Shown here piece after piece: positions 46,101 through 52,673 of a stretch of 64,000 bases of DNA. Below the pieces are notes generated by a model. The model worked only from the letters and a program-made list of their open reading frames with translations, was not told where the DNA came from and searched no databases. Source of the DNA: RPQJ01 sp963726665. GTDB taxonomy: Bacteria; Pseudomonadota; Gammaproteobacteria; Steroidobacterales; Steroidobacteraceae. Where the stretch lies: positions 1 to 64,000 of the forward strand of contig CAVSDW010000009.1 in assembly GCA_963726665.1 (NCBI GenBank). Reading direction: 5' to 3'. Each line of letters opens with the position of its first letter. Position 1 is the stretch's first letter. Position numbers and translations under genes: made by a program.

Positions 46101-46493
46101 GTAGACGAGCGCGAGATCGAGGTCGACGCTGCCCACGCCGGGCGGCGTCCAGATCGGGATGCGGTAGGTTGCCGCGCCCGAGCTCGAGACACCGAAGGAC
46201 CCGGGCGTGCGACCCGCGGCGGTGGTGGCCGCGACCGCCGCCGTAGTCGCAGCATCCTGCGCGACGCCGGCGTCGGGCGCCGACAGCTCCGGGACGGCGG
46301 TCGATTCTACGATCGCGACGGCGTCACCCGCTGGCGTCGACTCGCCGGCCCAACCGAGACCGCTCAGGAACGTGAGCGTGAGCGCCGCACCGGCGGCCGC
46401 CATGTTGCCCGCCACACCGAGGCCGTCACCGCACGGCCTGCTGGAGCAGCGAAATCCCATCGCATGACTGCGAGACCACTGGACGATGCGCAT
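40161..46493 (-). CDS. SpvB/RHS-repeat polymorphic toxin (2110 residues)
   Basis: The ATG at 46493 follows AAGGAGG. A long hydrophobic leader (about residues 28-50) precedes an SpvB-like module (TYRIPIWTPPGVGSVDLDLAL, NGVMGQGWSLSGLSAISR). Next come several FG-GAP/VCBS calcium-type repeats (VDLNGDGLTDLLYP, DFNGDGRADFAMH, DADGDGRADLGFR; about 410-770) and many YD/RHS repeats (about 1000-1780). The RHS core follows, with GLIHMGGRVYDPLAGRFMSVDP and DPSGL near 1819. The last 290 residues hold a variable C-terminus ending in a compact 85-residue domain (VFVVAADDIAGMNAAQLAER to GGAREFIIPNGPIPSGSKI) that I take to be the toxin. No PAAR domain is present, so a T6SS route is not indicated. The gene is intact. 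Confidence 0.92.
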   Translation of the reverse strand: MRIVQWSRSHAMGFRCSSRPCGDGLGVAGNMAAAGAALTLTFLSGLGWAGESTPAGDAVAIVESTAVPELSAPDAGVAQDAATTAAVAATTAAGRTPGSFGVSSSGAATYRIPIWTPPGVGSVDLDLALVYNSRGGNGVMGQGWSLSGLSAISRCNRTMAQDGTPAAVSNTPTDRYCLDGRQLKLVSGSYGMPGSVYATEIESFSRIVANGSAGNGPASFTVTSKNGLVYEYGTTADSQVYAGATGTIRTWALTRVRDRAATTSGNSIDIAYTNEARNGSYTNGTYRVASISYPSTASGQGPFYRVSFSYSARPATDVVSGYLAGNRVQELNQLDSISISSYSTGTTIKSYGLTYAQGNSSGRLQLRSVQECSAVACLAPTTIGYQQGAAGWNASYVDTALKASYKAGILPVDLNGDGLTDLLYPVGLGNGLMSWWVAFARQGGYGTPVSTGVSADAGLKLIPGRFLGNGRSQFLIPQGSYWTLLDYNGSIFQQANTGLLTGGEFAAADIDGDGLDDLISMATSPAVSIRVRRNTTLPAPGPGLVSFAPTGDTAWTVPSTRQSRIWDSLKVADFNGDGRADFAMHSFVTTKRGGAWLTPLLSNGFGVPFTVGVERDFWMDAPLTFGDWNADGCSDILQGASVFISNCAGDFTGIATGAAGLVYDSNGNAALIPADWDDDGRTDLIYLSSWGGSGNSWYVVRSTGTGAASPVATGITAPKSTAWFVLDADGDGRADLGFRDDNHNGDIRYHLRRSPGAPADLATSFTDGFGMSQGPSYVSITAGNHTRHSDAVFPEVDFGGPLYVVSQFTASDGTGGTYRKLFQYYGARVHLQGRGFEGFHSQRVYDTRSGTYTFDYLQRAFPYTGLHTQRVVWQSNLSSKVSEWKATVGQQVLGPAGAEQRVFPYLASATDSRYEVGGALAGTLVTQVTETYAYGDGQGNRTEVRRTVTDKDPGSPFLNSSWQTTTTSSFANDTTSNCLGLPTSTAVTQSAPGQAAQTRTTAYSVDTGPCRITQQVLEPGSPTLKVTTTLAFDACGNVSSLQVVGSTPAGSPMQARTTSFGYGSRCQLPESMTNPLGEVTSIGYQYDFGVPVTVIDSNNLTTSWTYDDFGRRVQETRPDQTTTSWSFESCTTGPCWGANDLRFHVYETSKGAAADIYDQRELLYDGYERLRSSQYMRVLGAWTTETFLYDSLGRLITRYRPTSGGGNGYATWTYDLLDRATSAKLVQPNGTVDRTATLGYSGRTLRVTDTLGRTRTRVVDVAGRLRRVTDPAPGGTTAYEYDAFGQLNRVQDAIGAVSSGTYNLRGFRTKWADADRGTWTFAGNSLNELVSWMDARGQSFSATYDALGRLVSRTEPDGTSAWTWGSSAAAHNVGRLQSATGYGYTESLAYDGVGRVASRTISTDQAYQYDYTYNSIGALDTVAYPSSPVPAGKSGARFRIQYAYSYGAPVRITDVTQSPGTVLWSLNAANDYSSATSETLGANLLSVASGYKAWTNELTSRQSGLLPATSNRQNLAYQWDAGGNLTQRQDLNQSLTESFAVDALDRVQSSTLNGVGNLAVSYDASGNVTGRSDVGSYSYGDTAHPHAVTTAGSHTYTYDANGNQITRDGASQAWASFNLPVLLAQSIGGTTYQSQFSYGPDHQRWRQIASYSNGTETTLYAGGLLEKENTTSTGKTYWRHYVPTPSGMTIVVSRNSDATTSTAYLLTDHLGSSDATLDASGNVVARQGFTAFGARRGGDWSSSATPDWAGIANTSRRGYTGHEHLDNLGLIHMGGRVYDPLAGRFMSVDPVVADLGDSQTINPYAYVGNRPLVSTDPSGLCLDGCVIETIIFQAAASAIFSSILAGNDLPRPPATVLPGQSAQTGVGMCGPGQSTPACGGWVLYAGAPGARASAVPSSTWVNEPDAGDQRARENLEQLFIDLGTNTVDVLILGPYHDARGSYDAARQGDYFVAVLYAGMTVCDIAKECQAGSLLLKPVARAAKGLKKVGRASGELARADPHAVPTELARVVAGDRSITTLGRPGAEDVFVVAADDIAGMNAAQLAERLTIPPSDAFTIVRFPTPPTGIASPVFRTNPGFVQGGLTRGGAREFIIPNGPIPSGSKITVVGP

Positions 46494-46764
46494 CGGACCT
46501 CCTTGTCGGCGCGGAACGCCGCGGCTGCAGCGACTCCGGCGAAGACGGCGACTTCCTGTCGCCTGGTGCGCTACCGACGTTCGGTCAGAGTCTCTTCCCG
46601 GGAGCGCAGTCGAAGGCTACGGACACGGGCGCGAATGATCACCGCATATTCTTGGCCGGTTCATGCATTTTCCGGATGATGACCGACCCGCGGCTGGGCA
46701 ACGCGACAACGGTGGCGCGGAACACGCATTTGCGAGGCCTTGGCGCGACGCTTATCCTCGCTCG
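46494..46764. promoter_or_regulatory. Divergent region between the RHS toxin and the cluster-edge membrane protein
   Basis: The 271 bases hold the RHS ribosome-binding site at the left and presumably promoters for both directions. The stretch 46630-46680 is the most A+T rich. I see no repeat or small gene in it. Confidence 0.3.
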
Positions 46765-47532
46765 ATGAAACTTCACGGTGCGGTCAGCTGGAAAAGTCTG
46801 GCGGCGGAATTCTTCGTCGTCGTGGTGGGCATCCTGGTGGCCCTCGCGGTCGACGGCTGGCGACAGGACCGGGAAGAACTCAGGATCGCCAACGAGCACC
46901 TGTCCGACCTGGCCGCCGAGGTGCATCAGAACCTCTGGACCATCGATCGGGTTCTCGACCGGATGCTCACGCGCAAACGGGCAGCTCTCGAGACCGTACT
47001 CGCTTTCCTGGACCATCCCGACGCGCCGGTCCCGGACGTCGAGCAACTACTGATGGCCTTCGCGCAGAGCGCCGCTTCCGCCGCGCCCTGGCTCAGTGAT
47101 GCGCAGTTCCAGTCGTTACGGGACACTGGAGACCTGAGGCTTCTTCGCGACCCCGGACTCGCGAGTGATATTTCCAGCGCTTACGCCGCGCCCCAGGTCC
47201 TGTTGTCCCAGGTCGCGCGCATGCAGGGAGACTATCCCGCCGTAGTCAACGGGCTCATCCCGGCAAACATGCAGCCTGAAGTCAGTTCGATGAGGGGCTA
47301 CCTGCGCAGGTCGATCGCGCCACCGATCAAGGACCCGACCGATGCGAATGCCGCCCTCGCCGGGATACGCGCGCGGCGCAGCGAGCTGCTGCCGCTCGCG
47401 CGGGCCGAAGCCGCGGTCGCCACCGCGCAGTGGTACGCGATCAAGCGCCTGAAGGACAACTTCGAAGAATTGCTGAAGTCCCTCGCGCCGTGGGACCACG
47501 CGCCTGCTGCGCCTTCTCCTCCCCAGCACTAG
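46765..47532 (+). CDS. Single-pass membrane protein, DUF6090-like
   Basis: The 255-residue protein has one N-terminal membrane helix (AAEFFVVVVGILVALAVDGW) directly followed by a charged coiled-coil-like region (RQDREELRIANEHLSDLAAE). This opening is shared by many small bacterial membrane proteins of unknown function grouped with DUF6090. The remainder is mainly helical. It lies 38 bases upstream of a secreted protein gene on the same strand, and both could be co-transcribed with the pigment genes or simply mark the cluster border. Confidence 0.65.
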   Translation: MKLHGAVSWKSLAAEFFVVVVGILVALAVDGWRQDREELRIANEHLSDLAAEVHQNLWTIDRVLDRMLTRKRAALETVLAFLDHPDAPVPDVEQLLMAFAQSAASAAPWLSDAQFQSLRDTGDLRLLRDPGLASDISSAYAAPQVLLSQVARMQGDYPAVVNGLIPANMQPEVSSMRGYLRRSIAPPIKDPTDANAALAGIRARRSELLPLARAEAAVATAQWYAIKRLKDNFEELLKSLAPWDHAPAAPSPPQH

Positions 47533-47570
47533 ACTGCAGCATCCGGACAATACTGGAGCGGGAGATCACG

Positions 47571-48014
47571 ATGAATACACGTTTCTACCTTGCGATGCTG
47601 ATTCTGGTTGCCGCGCTGTCGGCCCCCAACTCGAGCATGGCGCGCAACACAAAGGTCATGTGGCCGATCGCGGACGCCATGGCCGCACCTGACGCCCGGA
47701 GCCGGCTGGCCGGGGTCCAGTTCTTCTTCGGCAACAGTGCCCATCCGGCCGTGGCCACGTCCTTCGGTGTCTACACCAGCAACAAGAAGACGAACGGCAC
47801 CAACAAGACCGACAAGGAAGCCTGTGAATGGGCCTTTCTGTCGGCCATGCTCTCGTTCCAGCAGCGCGCGGCCGAGCTGGGTGGAAACGCCGTCATCAAC
47901 ATCCGCAGCTACTACGACAAGCACGAGGTTTCGAGCGAGACGGAATACGAATGCGGCAGCGGAGCCCTGATGTCCGGTGTGACGTTCCAGGGCGAGGTCG
48001 TAAAGCTGGAATAG
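47571..48014 (+). CDS. Small secreted protein, often mislabelled excinuclease subunit
   Basis: The 147-residue protein has a signal peptide (MNTRFYLAMLILVAALSAPN) and a mature domain containing VQFFFGNSAHPAVATSFGVY, CEWAFLSAMLSFQQRAAELGGNAV and YECGSGALMSGVTFQGEVVKL. The AELGGNAVINI plus VTFQGEVVKL pattern recalls the UPF0145/YbjQ-like fold. I recall similar proteins in aryl-polyene and xanthomonadin regions carrying the erroneous name excinuclease ABC subunit A. GGAG precedes the ATG. Its position directly before the dehydratase gene supports a role in the pigment cluster, unproven. Confidence 0.65.
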   Translation: MNTRFYLAMLILVAALSAPNSSMARNTKVMWPIADAMAAPDARSRLAGVQFFFGNSAHPAVATSFGVYTSNKKTNGTNKTDKEACEWAFLSAMLSFQQRAAELGGNAVINIRSYYDKHEVSSETEYECGSGALMSGVTFQGEVVKLE

Positions 48015-48066
48015 CCGGCATGAAGCGTCCATGCTTCACGGAGCCTGTTCAACGCGCTTTCCCATC

Positions 48067-48393
48067 GTGACTGACGACGCACAGACCAGACATGCTGCAA
48101 CGCTCCGCGTGCCAGCGCAGCATCCTGCGCTGGCGGGCCACTTTCCCGGCAATCCCATCGTTCCTGGCGTCATGATCCTGGATGCGGTCATCTCGGCCGC
48201 GCAGGCCTGGCTGGGCGCCGGCTTCCATGTCGAGCGCCTGGCATACGCGAAGTTCCTCGCGCCGCTGAGGCCGGAGGAAACTGCCGAGATCGACCTCGTG
48301 CTGCGGGCACCGCGGCTCGAGTTCGCCGTTCATCGCGGTGGCGCGGCGCTTGCGAAGGGCGCGTTTGATTGCGCCACGGAGCCGGCCACGTGA
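48067..48393 (+). CDS. Hotdog-fold 3-hydroxyacyl-ACP dehydratase (ApeI/FabZ-like)
   Basis: The 108-residue protein carries HFPGNPIVPGVMILDAVISAA, the FabZ/FabA-type active-site block, in which the His of GHFPGNP acts in dehydration. It is short, as in the ApeI-type enzymes of aryl-polyene clusters. The GTG at 48067 is preferred; a TTG or ATG further upstream would add residues without family support. Its stop overlaps the GTG start of the acyltransferase gene, so the two are translationally coupled. It probably dehydrates the 3-hydroxyacyl intermediates of the growing polyene. Confidence 0.82.
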   Translation: MTDDAQTRHAATLRVPAQHPALAGHFPGNPIVPGVMILDAVISAAQAWLGAGFHVERLAYAKFLAPLRPEETAEIDLVLRAPRLEFAVHRGGAALAKGAFDCATEPAT

Positions 48394-49340
48394 CGGACGC
48401 GTGGCTCGAACGCCCCGAGGGCGGCAGCGGCTTCGCCATGCGCCTGCTGGTGCGCGTGGCACTCGGTCTTGGACGCACCGTCGCGCGGGCCGTACTGGTT
48501 CCGATCACTGCGTATTTCATGATCCGGCGCGGCCCCGAGCGCCGTGCCTCGCGCGCCTACCTGGCGCGCGTGCTGGGTCGTGCCCCGACGTGGTTCGAGG
48601 TTGCGCGCCATTTTCACACCTTCGCCGGGGTCACCCTCGATCGCGTCTATTTCCTCGGTGAGGACATGTCGCGCTTCGACGTTCGCGTCATCGGCATGGA
48701 GGAACTCCACCACGCGATGGCCCTCGGACGGGGCGTGCTGCTGATCGGCGCCCACGTCGGGAGTTTCGACGCGTTGCGGGCCGCGAGCACCCTGCGCCCG
48801 GACGTGACCGTGCGCGTGGTCCTGGATGCCGAGCACAGCCCCGCCCTCTCGGCCATCCTCAAGCAGCTGAACCCGGCCATCGCAGCCGGCATCATCAATC
48901 CCCGCAAGGACGGCACCGCGGTCGCCCTGGAGATCGGCGCCGCCCTGAACCAGGGTGCACTGGTGACGATGCTGGGGGATCGCGGGCGCCCGGAAAACGC
49001 GACGGCCAGCGTGCGCTTCCTCGGCCAGCCGGCGCAATTCCCGACCGCGCCCTGGCAGATCGCCGCTGCGCTGCACGTGCCCATCGTTCTGTGCGCGGGC
49101 CTTTACCGTGGCGGCAAGCGGTACGATCTTCATTTCGAGCTACTCACGGAGCAACTGCAGATCGACCGCAGGCAGCGTCAGCAACAGCTGCGCGAGGTGG
49201 TGCAGGACTTCGCCGACCGGCTGGCGGCCCTGCTGCGCATCGCGCCTTACAACTGGTTCAACTTCTATGACTTCTGGAACGACCGTCCGTCTGGCAATGA
49301 TCGCGCTCACGCTGGCGGCGACGCCGCTGCGCGCGGCTGA
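48390..49340 (+). CDS. LpxL/HtrB-like acyltransferase
   Basis: The 316-residue protein has the lipid A acyltransferase layout: an N-terminal hydrophobic anchor (VALGLGRTVARAVLVPITAYF) and the catalytic H-x4-D site in LIGAHVGSFDALRA, followed by LGDRGRPENATASVRFLGQP and the APYNWFNFYDFW tail. Family members move acyl groups onto glycolipids in the inner membrane. In aryl-polyene and xanthomonadin clusters the equivalent enzyme is thought to attach the polyene chain to its membrane lipid carrier. The GTG start overlaps the dehydratase stop (GTGA). Confidence 0.88.
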   Translation: MTDAWLERPEGGSGFAMRLLVRVALGLGRTVARAVLVPITAYFMIRRGPERRASRAYLARVLGRAPTWFEVARHFHTFAGVTLDRVYFLGEDMSRFDVRVIGMEELHHAMALGRGVLLIGAHVGSFDALRAASTLRPDVTVRVVLDAEHSPALSAILKQLNPAIAAGIINPRKDGTAVALEIGAALNQGALVTMLGDRGRPENATASVRFLGQPAQFPTAPWQIAAALHVPIVLCAGLYRGGKRYDLHFELLTEQLQIDRRQRQQQLREVVQDFADRLAALLRIAPYNWFNFYDFWNDRPSGNDRAHAGGDAAARG

Positions 49341-49914
49341 TCCCGACCTCGATACGCTGCTTGCACGACTGGCGCGTCCAGCGCCGGATTCGACGAGCTT
49401 CGTCGAGGTCCGCTACTCGAGCCTGCTCGACAAGCCGATCCTGGTCTCCGGCCACCTCGAGCACCAGGCGGACGGTGCCCTGGTGCGTCGCGTGGAATCA
49501 CCGTACCAGGAGGTGACCGTGCTGCAGGGTGAGAACGTATCCGTGGAGCGCGCAGGCAGCAAGCCACGGCAATTTTCGCTCGATCGAGCCCCCGAACTTC
49601 GCGGCATGCTGGCCAGCTTCGGCGCGCTGCTCCAGGGCGACCGCCCGATGCTCGAGCAGTACTTCGTCGTCGCCGTCTCGGGGTCCGACGCCCGGTGGGA
49701 CATCACGCTGACGCCGCGCAACGAGAAGCTGAAGCGGCGCTTGTCCAACATCGTCGTGAACGGTGCGGAGGATCGTCCGCGGTGCTTCACCCTGCACGAA
49801 CCGGACGGCGACGAGAGCCTGATGGCACTCGGGGTGGCAGGGCCCGGCGACCTCCCCGCACCGCCGGAGCGCCAGGCCCTCGAAGCCTGGTGCACCGGGA
49901 GCACGGGACACTGA
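49267..49914 (+). CDS. LolA-like periplasmic outer-membrane carrier protein
   Basis: The 215-residue protein has a signal peptide (VRLAMIALTLAATPLRAA) and a LolA-like beta-barrel region (FVEVRYSSLLDKPILVSGHL, GALVRRVESPYQEVTVLQGE, WDITLTPRNEKLKRRL). Such copies accompany the MMPL transporter in aryl-polyene clusters and probably ferry the polyene lipid across the periplasm. The first 74 bases overlap the end of the acyltransferase gene. The ATG at 49267 gives the better signal peptide; an ATG at 49297 is possible. It ends four bases before the MMPL gene. Confidence 0.83.
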   Translation: MTSGTTVRLAMIALTLAATPLRAADPDLDTLLARLARPAPDSTSFVEVRYSSLLDKPILVSGHLEHQADGALVRRVESPYQEVTVLQGENVSVERAGSKPRQFSLDRAPELRGMLASFGALLQGDRPMLEQYFVVAVSGSDARWDITLTPRNEKLKRRLSNIVVNGAEDRPRCFTLHEPDGDESLMALGVAGPGDLPAPPERQALEAWCTGSTGH

Positions 49915-49918
49915 CTCG

Positions 49919-52249
49919 ATGACGCCTGCCCGCAAAGGACTGCTGCTCGTCGCCTGGATCGCGACCGTTGCGATGCTTGGATGGATCGTTAACCGCAACC
50001 TCGTCATCGGCAGCGACCTGCGGCTGTTCATGCCTTCCCCGCGGACGCAGCAGGAGCGCCTCATCCTGGAGGAGATCGGGGAAGGCCCCGCCTCGCGCAT
50101 GTTGCTGCTGGCGATTTCAGGCCCGGATCCGCAGGCGGCCGCCGACACGTCACGGGCACTCGCCGCGGCGCTGCGCAGCAGCGGCGAATTCCGGCTGGTC
50201 GCAAACGGGGACTCGAACCTGGACGCGATTCCCGAGTCGCTGCTTGCCTACCGTTACCTGCTGTCGCCGACGCTGGATCACTCGACGCTGGATGCCGCCT
50301 ACCTGCACGCGCAACTCGAGGAGCGCCTGCGCGATCTCTCATCACCGGCCGCCGGGTTCCTGGAGCCCTGGCTGCCACGGGACCCGACGCTCGAACTGCT
50401 GAAACTCGCGGACTCGTGGCTGCCGGCGCGACAACCACAGCTCAGGTACGACGTCTGGTTCGACCCCGCCGGCACGGAGGCGCTGCTCGTCGCCGAGACA
50501 CGCGCGCCGGGCTTCGACCCGCGGGGGCAGCGAAGGGCGGCCGATGCCCTGCAGCGGGCCTTCGAAGGCTCGCGTACCGCGCCCAACCTGCGGCTCGAGG
50601 CGAGTGGGCCGGGGGCGTTCTCCGTGCTGATCCAGGAACGCATGCAGGACGAGACGCAGTTGATCGGCACCGTGGATGCCATCGGAATAGTGCTCCTGCT
50701 GCTCGTGGCCTACCGCAGCGTTCCCGTGCTCGTACTCGGGCTGCTGCCGCTCGTGAGCGCCGGAGTGGCGGGTCTGGCCGCGGTCGGGACGATCTTCGGC
50801 CAGGTGCACGGGATTACCCTTGCCTTCGGTTTCACGTTGATCGGCGTGGCCCAGGACTATCCGATACACCTCTTCAGCCACCAGCATCGCGGACTCGATG
50901 CCCGGATAAGCGTGCGCGCCTTGTGGCCGACGCTCGCGACCGGAGTCGCGAGCACGTGCGTCGCTTATCTCGCGTTCCTGTTTTCCGGCGTTGGCGGCCT
51001 CGCCCAGCTCTCGGTATTCACCGTCACGGGCCTCGCCGTGGCGGGCCTGACCACGCGGTTCCTCCTGCCTCAACTCGTACCCGACAGCCGCCGCGACGCC
51101 GCCGACTCCGCGCTGCTCGGCCGGCTCTGGCACGCGATCGCGGGACTGCCGCGACCACTGTGGCTGGGTGTCGCGATCGCGGGCGGCTGCATGGTCTACC
51201 TCGCGCTCTCGCCGCGACCGCTGTGGGAGAACAACCTCGGCGCACTGACTCCGGTCCCGCGAGTCCTGCTCGAACGCGATTCGGCACTGCGCAAGGAACT
51301 GGGCGCGCCCGACATACGACACCTGCTGGTCATCGAAGGCGCTGACGCACAATCCGTGCTGGAGAAGGCCGAGGCGCTCGAGCCTGAACTGCAATCGATG
51401 GTGACGCGCGGTCAACTGGGCGGTTTCGACGATCCGGCGCGTTATCTGCCGCCGAAGTCGACCCAGGAACGGCGCCGGGCCGCGCTGCCGGAGCCCGGCG
51501 AGCTCGAGTCCGCACTCGCCGAGGCACTGCGCACGACCCCATTCAAGGCCGGAATTTTCGCGCCTTTCCTTGCAGACGTCGAACGCGCCCGGCACCTTGC
51601 CGCGCTCGGCCCTTCGGACCTCGCCGGGACGCCGCTCGAGACGCGCGTCGGATCGCTGCTGCTCGAGCGTGATGGCCACTGGACCGGCCTCGTCACCCTC
51701 GCGGGGTTGAGCGACCCCGCTGCGCTCGCGCAGGTCGTGTCAGGCACCCCCGGGGTCACGCTGCTCGATCTCAAGCAGGCCTCCGAGGACCTGGTCGCAC
51801 ACCAGCGCGAACGCATTCTCTGGTGCCTGGCCATATCGGCCGTCCTGCTGGTCATCGTGGTATTCGTCGCGCTCCGCGACGCGTCGCGCGTCGGTCGCGT
51901 GCTGGCGCCGATGATCCTGACGAACCTGGTCATCGTGGCGCTGTTTCACGCGGCCGGCGTATCGCTCAGCCTCTTCCACCTGATCGCACTGGTGCTGGCC
52001 GCCGGGCTCGGACTCGATTACGCGCTCTTCTTCGAGCACGCGGCGGACGACCCGGCTGAACAGCGACGCACGCTGCACGCCGTCATCGTCTGCTCGCTCT
52101 CGACCTTCCTGGTCTTCGCGCTGCTCGGGCTCTCGACCATGCCGGTGCTGCGCGCCATCGGCATCACCGTTGCCGCAGGCGTGGTCGGCAACTTCGTGCT
52201 GGCCCTGCTGCTGACGCGCCCCCGGGCCGCGAAGATCAATGGCCGTTGA
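49919..52249 (+). CDS. MMPL/RND-type lipid exporter
   Basis: The 776-residue protein has the two-halves layout of MMPL transporters: an N-terminal helix, a large periplasmic loop, a first membrane block including ITLAFGFTLIGVAQDYPIHL, a second loop, and a closing block with FHLIALVLAAGLGLDYALFF. The paired Asp residues in AQDYPIH and GLDYALF are the proton-relay positions of this family. In aryl-polyene and xanthomonadin clusters the equivalent protein exports the polyene towards the outer membrane. Its 3' end overlaps the next gene by 11 bases. Confidence 0.92.
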   Translation: MTPARKGLLLVAWIATVAMLGWIVNRNLVIGSDLRLFMPSPRTQQERLILEEIGEGPASRMLLLAISGPDPQAAADTSRALAAALRSSGEFRLVANGDSNLDAIPESLLAYRYLLSPTLDHSTLDAAYLHAQLEERLRDLSSPAAGFLEPWLPRDPTLELLKLADSWLPARQPQLRYDVWFDPAGTEALLVAETRAPGFDPRGQRRAADALQRAFEGSRTAPNLRLEASGPGAFSVLIQERMQDETQLIGTVDAIGIVLLLLVAYRSVPVLVLGLLPLVSAGVAGLAAVGTIFGQVHGITLAFGFTLIGVAQDYPIHLFSHQHRGLDARISVRALWPTLATGVASTCVAYLAFLFSGVGGLAQLSVFTVTGLAVAGLTTRFLLPQLVPDSRRDAADSALLGRLWHAIAGLPRPLWLGVAIAGGCMVYLALSPRPLWENNLGALTPVPRVLLERDSALRKELGAPDIRHLLVIEGADAQSVLEKAEALEPELQSMVTRGQLGGFDDPARYLPPKSTQERRRAALPEPGELESALAEALRTTPFKAGIFAPFLADVERARHLAALGPSDLAGTPLETRVGSLLLERDGHWTGLVTLAGLSDPAALAQVVSGTPGVTLLDLKQASEDLVAHQRERILWCLAISAVLLVIVVFVALRDASRVGRVLAPMILTNLVIVALFHAAGVSLSLFHLIALVLAAGLGLDYALFFEHAADDPAEQRRTLHAVIVCSLSTFLVFALLGLSTMPVLRAIGITVAAGVVGNFVLALLLTRPRAAKINGR

Positions 52250-52673
52250 CGCACGCATTGCCCGGCTCATCCCGCATGCGGGCGCCATGTGCCTGCTGGA
52301 GCGCATCGAGCACTGGGACGAGTCCAGCGTCACGCTGGCCACCAGCACGCATCGCGATCCGGCGAATCCGCTCGCGGACCGCTCGGGCCTGCGCTCGATT
52401 CACCTGTGCGAATACGGAGCGCAGGCGATGGCGGTGCACGGCGGGCTCGTGGCCCAGGCAGGCGGCCGAAGAGCATCACCCGGCCTGCTGGTGTCCTTGA
52501 GGGATGTCGAGCTCCACCGCGACTTCGTGCATGACCTCGATGGCGAACTGCACGTGGAGGCACGTCGCATCCAGGCCAGCGAGTCTGCCTGGCAATATTC
52601 CTTCCGCGTGGTCCACGCGGGGACGCTGCTCGCTCAGGGCCGGGCCGTGGTCTCGGCGGCGTCCGGCGACTGA
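52239..52673 (+). CDS. ApeP-like 3-hydroxyacyl-ACP dehydratase
   Basis: The 144-residue hotdog-fold protein shows the ApeP family pattern LIPHAGAMCLLERIEHWD at the start and LCEYGAQAMAVHGGLVAQ in the helix, followed by LVSLRDVELHRDF. In aryl-polyene biosynthesis ApeI and ApeP act as dehydratases on the ACP-bound chain. It is the last gene of the plus-strand block, and its final 40 bases overlap, tail to tail, the antiporter gene. Confidence 0.87.
   Translation: MAVDARIARLIPHAGAMCLLERIEHWDESSVTLATSTHRDPANPLADRSGLRSIHLCEYGAQAMAVHGGLVAQAGGRRASPGLLVSLRDVELHRDFVHDLDGELHVEARRIQASESAWQYSFRVVHAGTLLAQGRAVVSAASGD

Noticed and set aside
47571..48014. Excinuclease ABC subunit A annotation
   Set aside because: The protein has a signal peptide and no ABC ATPase motifs; the label is an annotation artefact.
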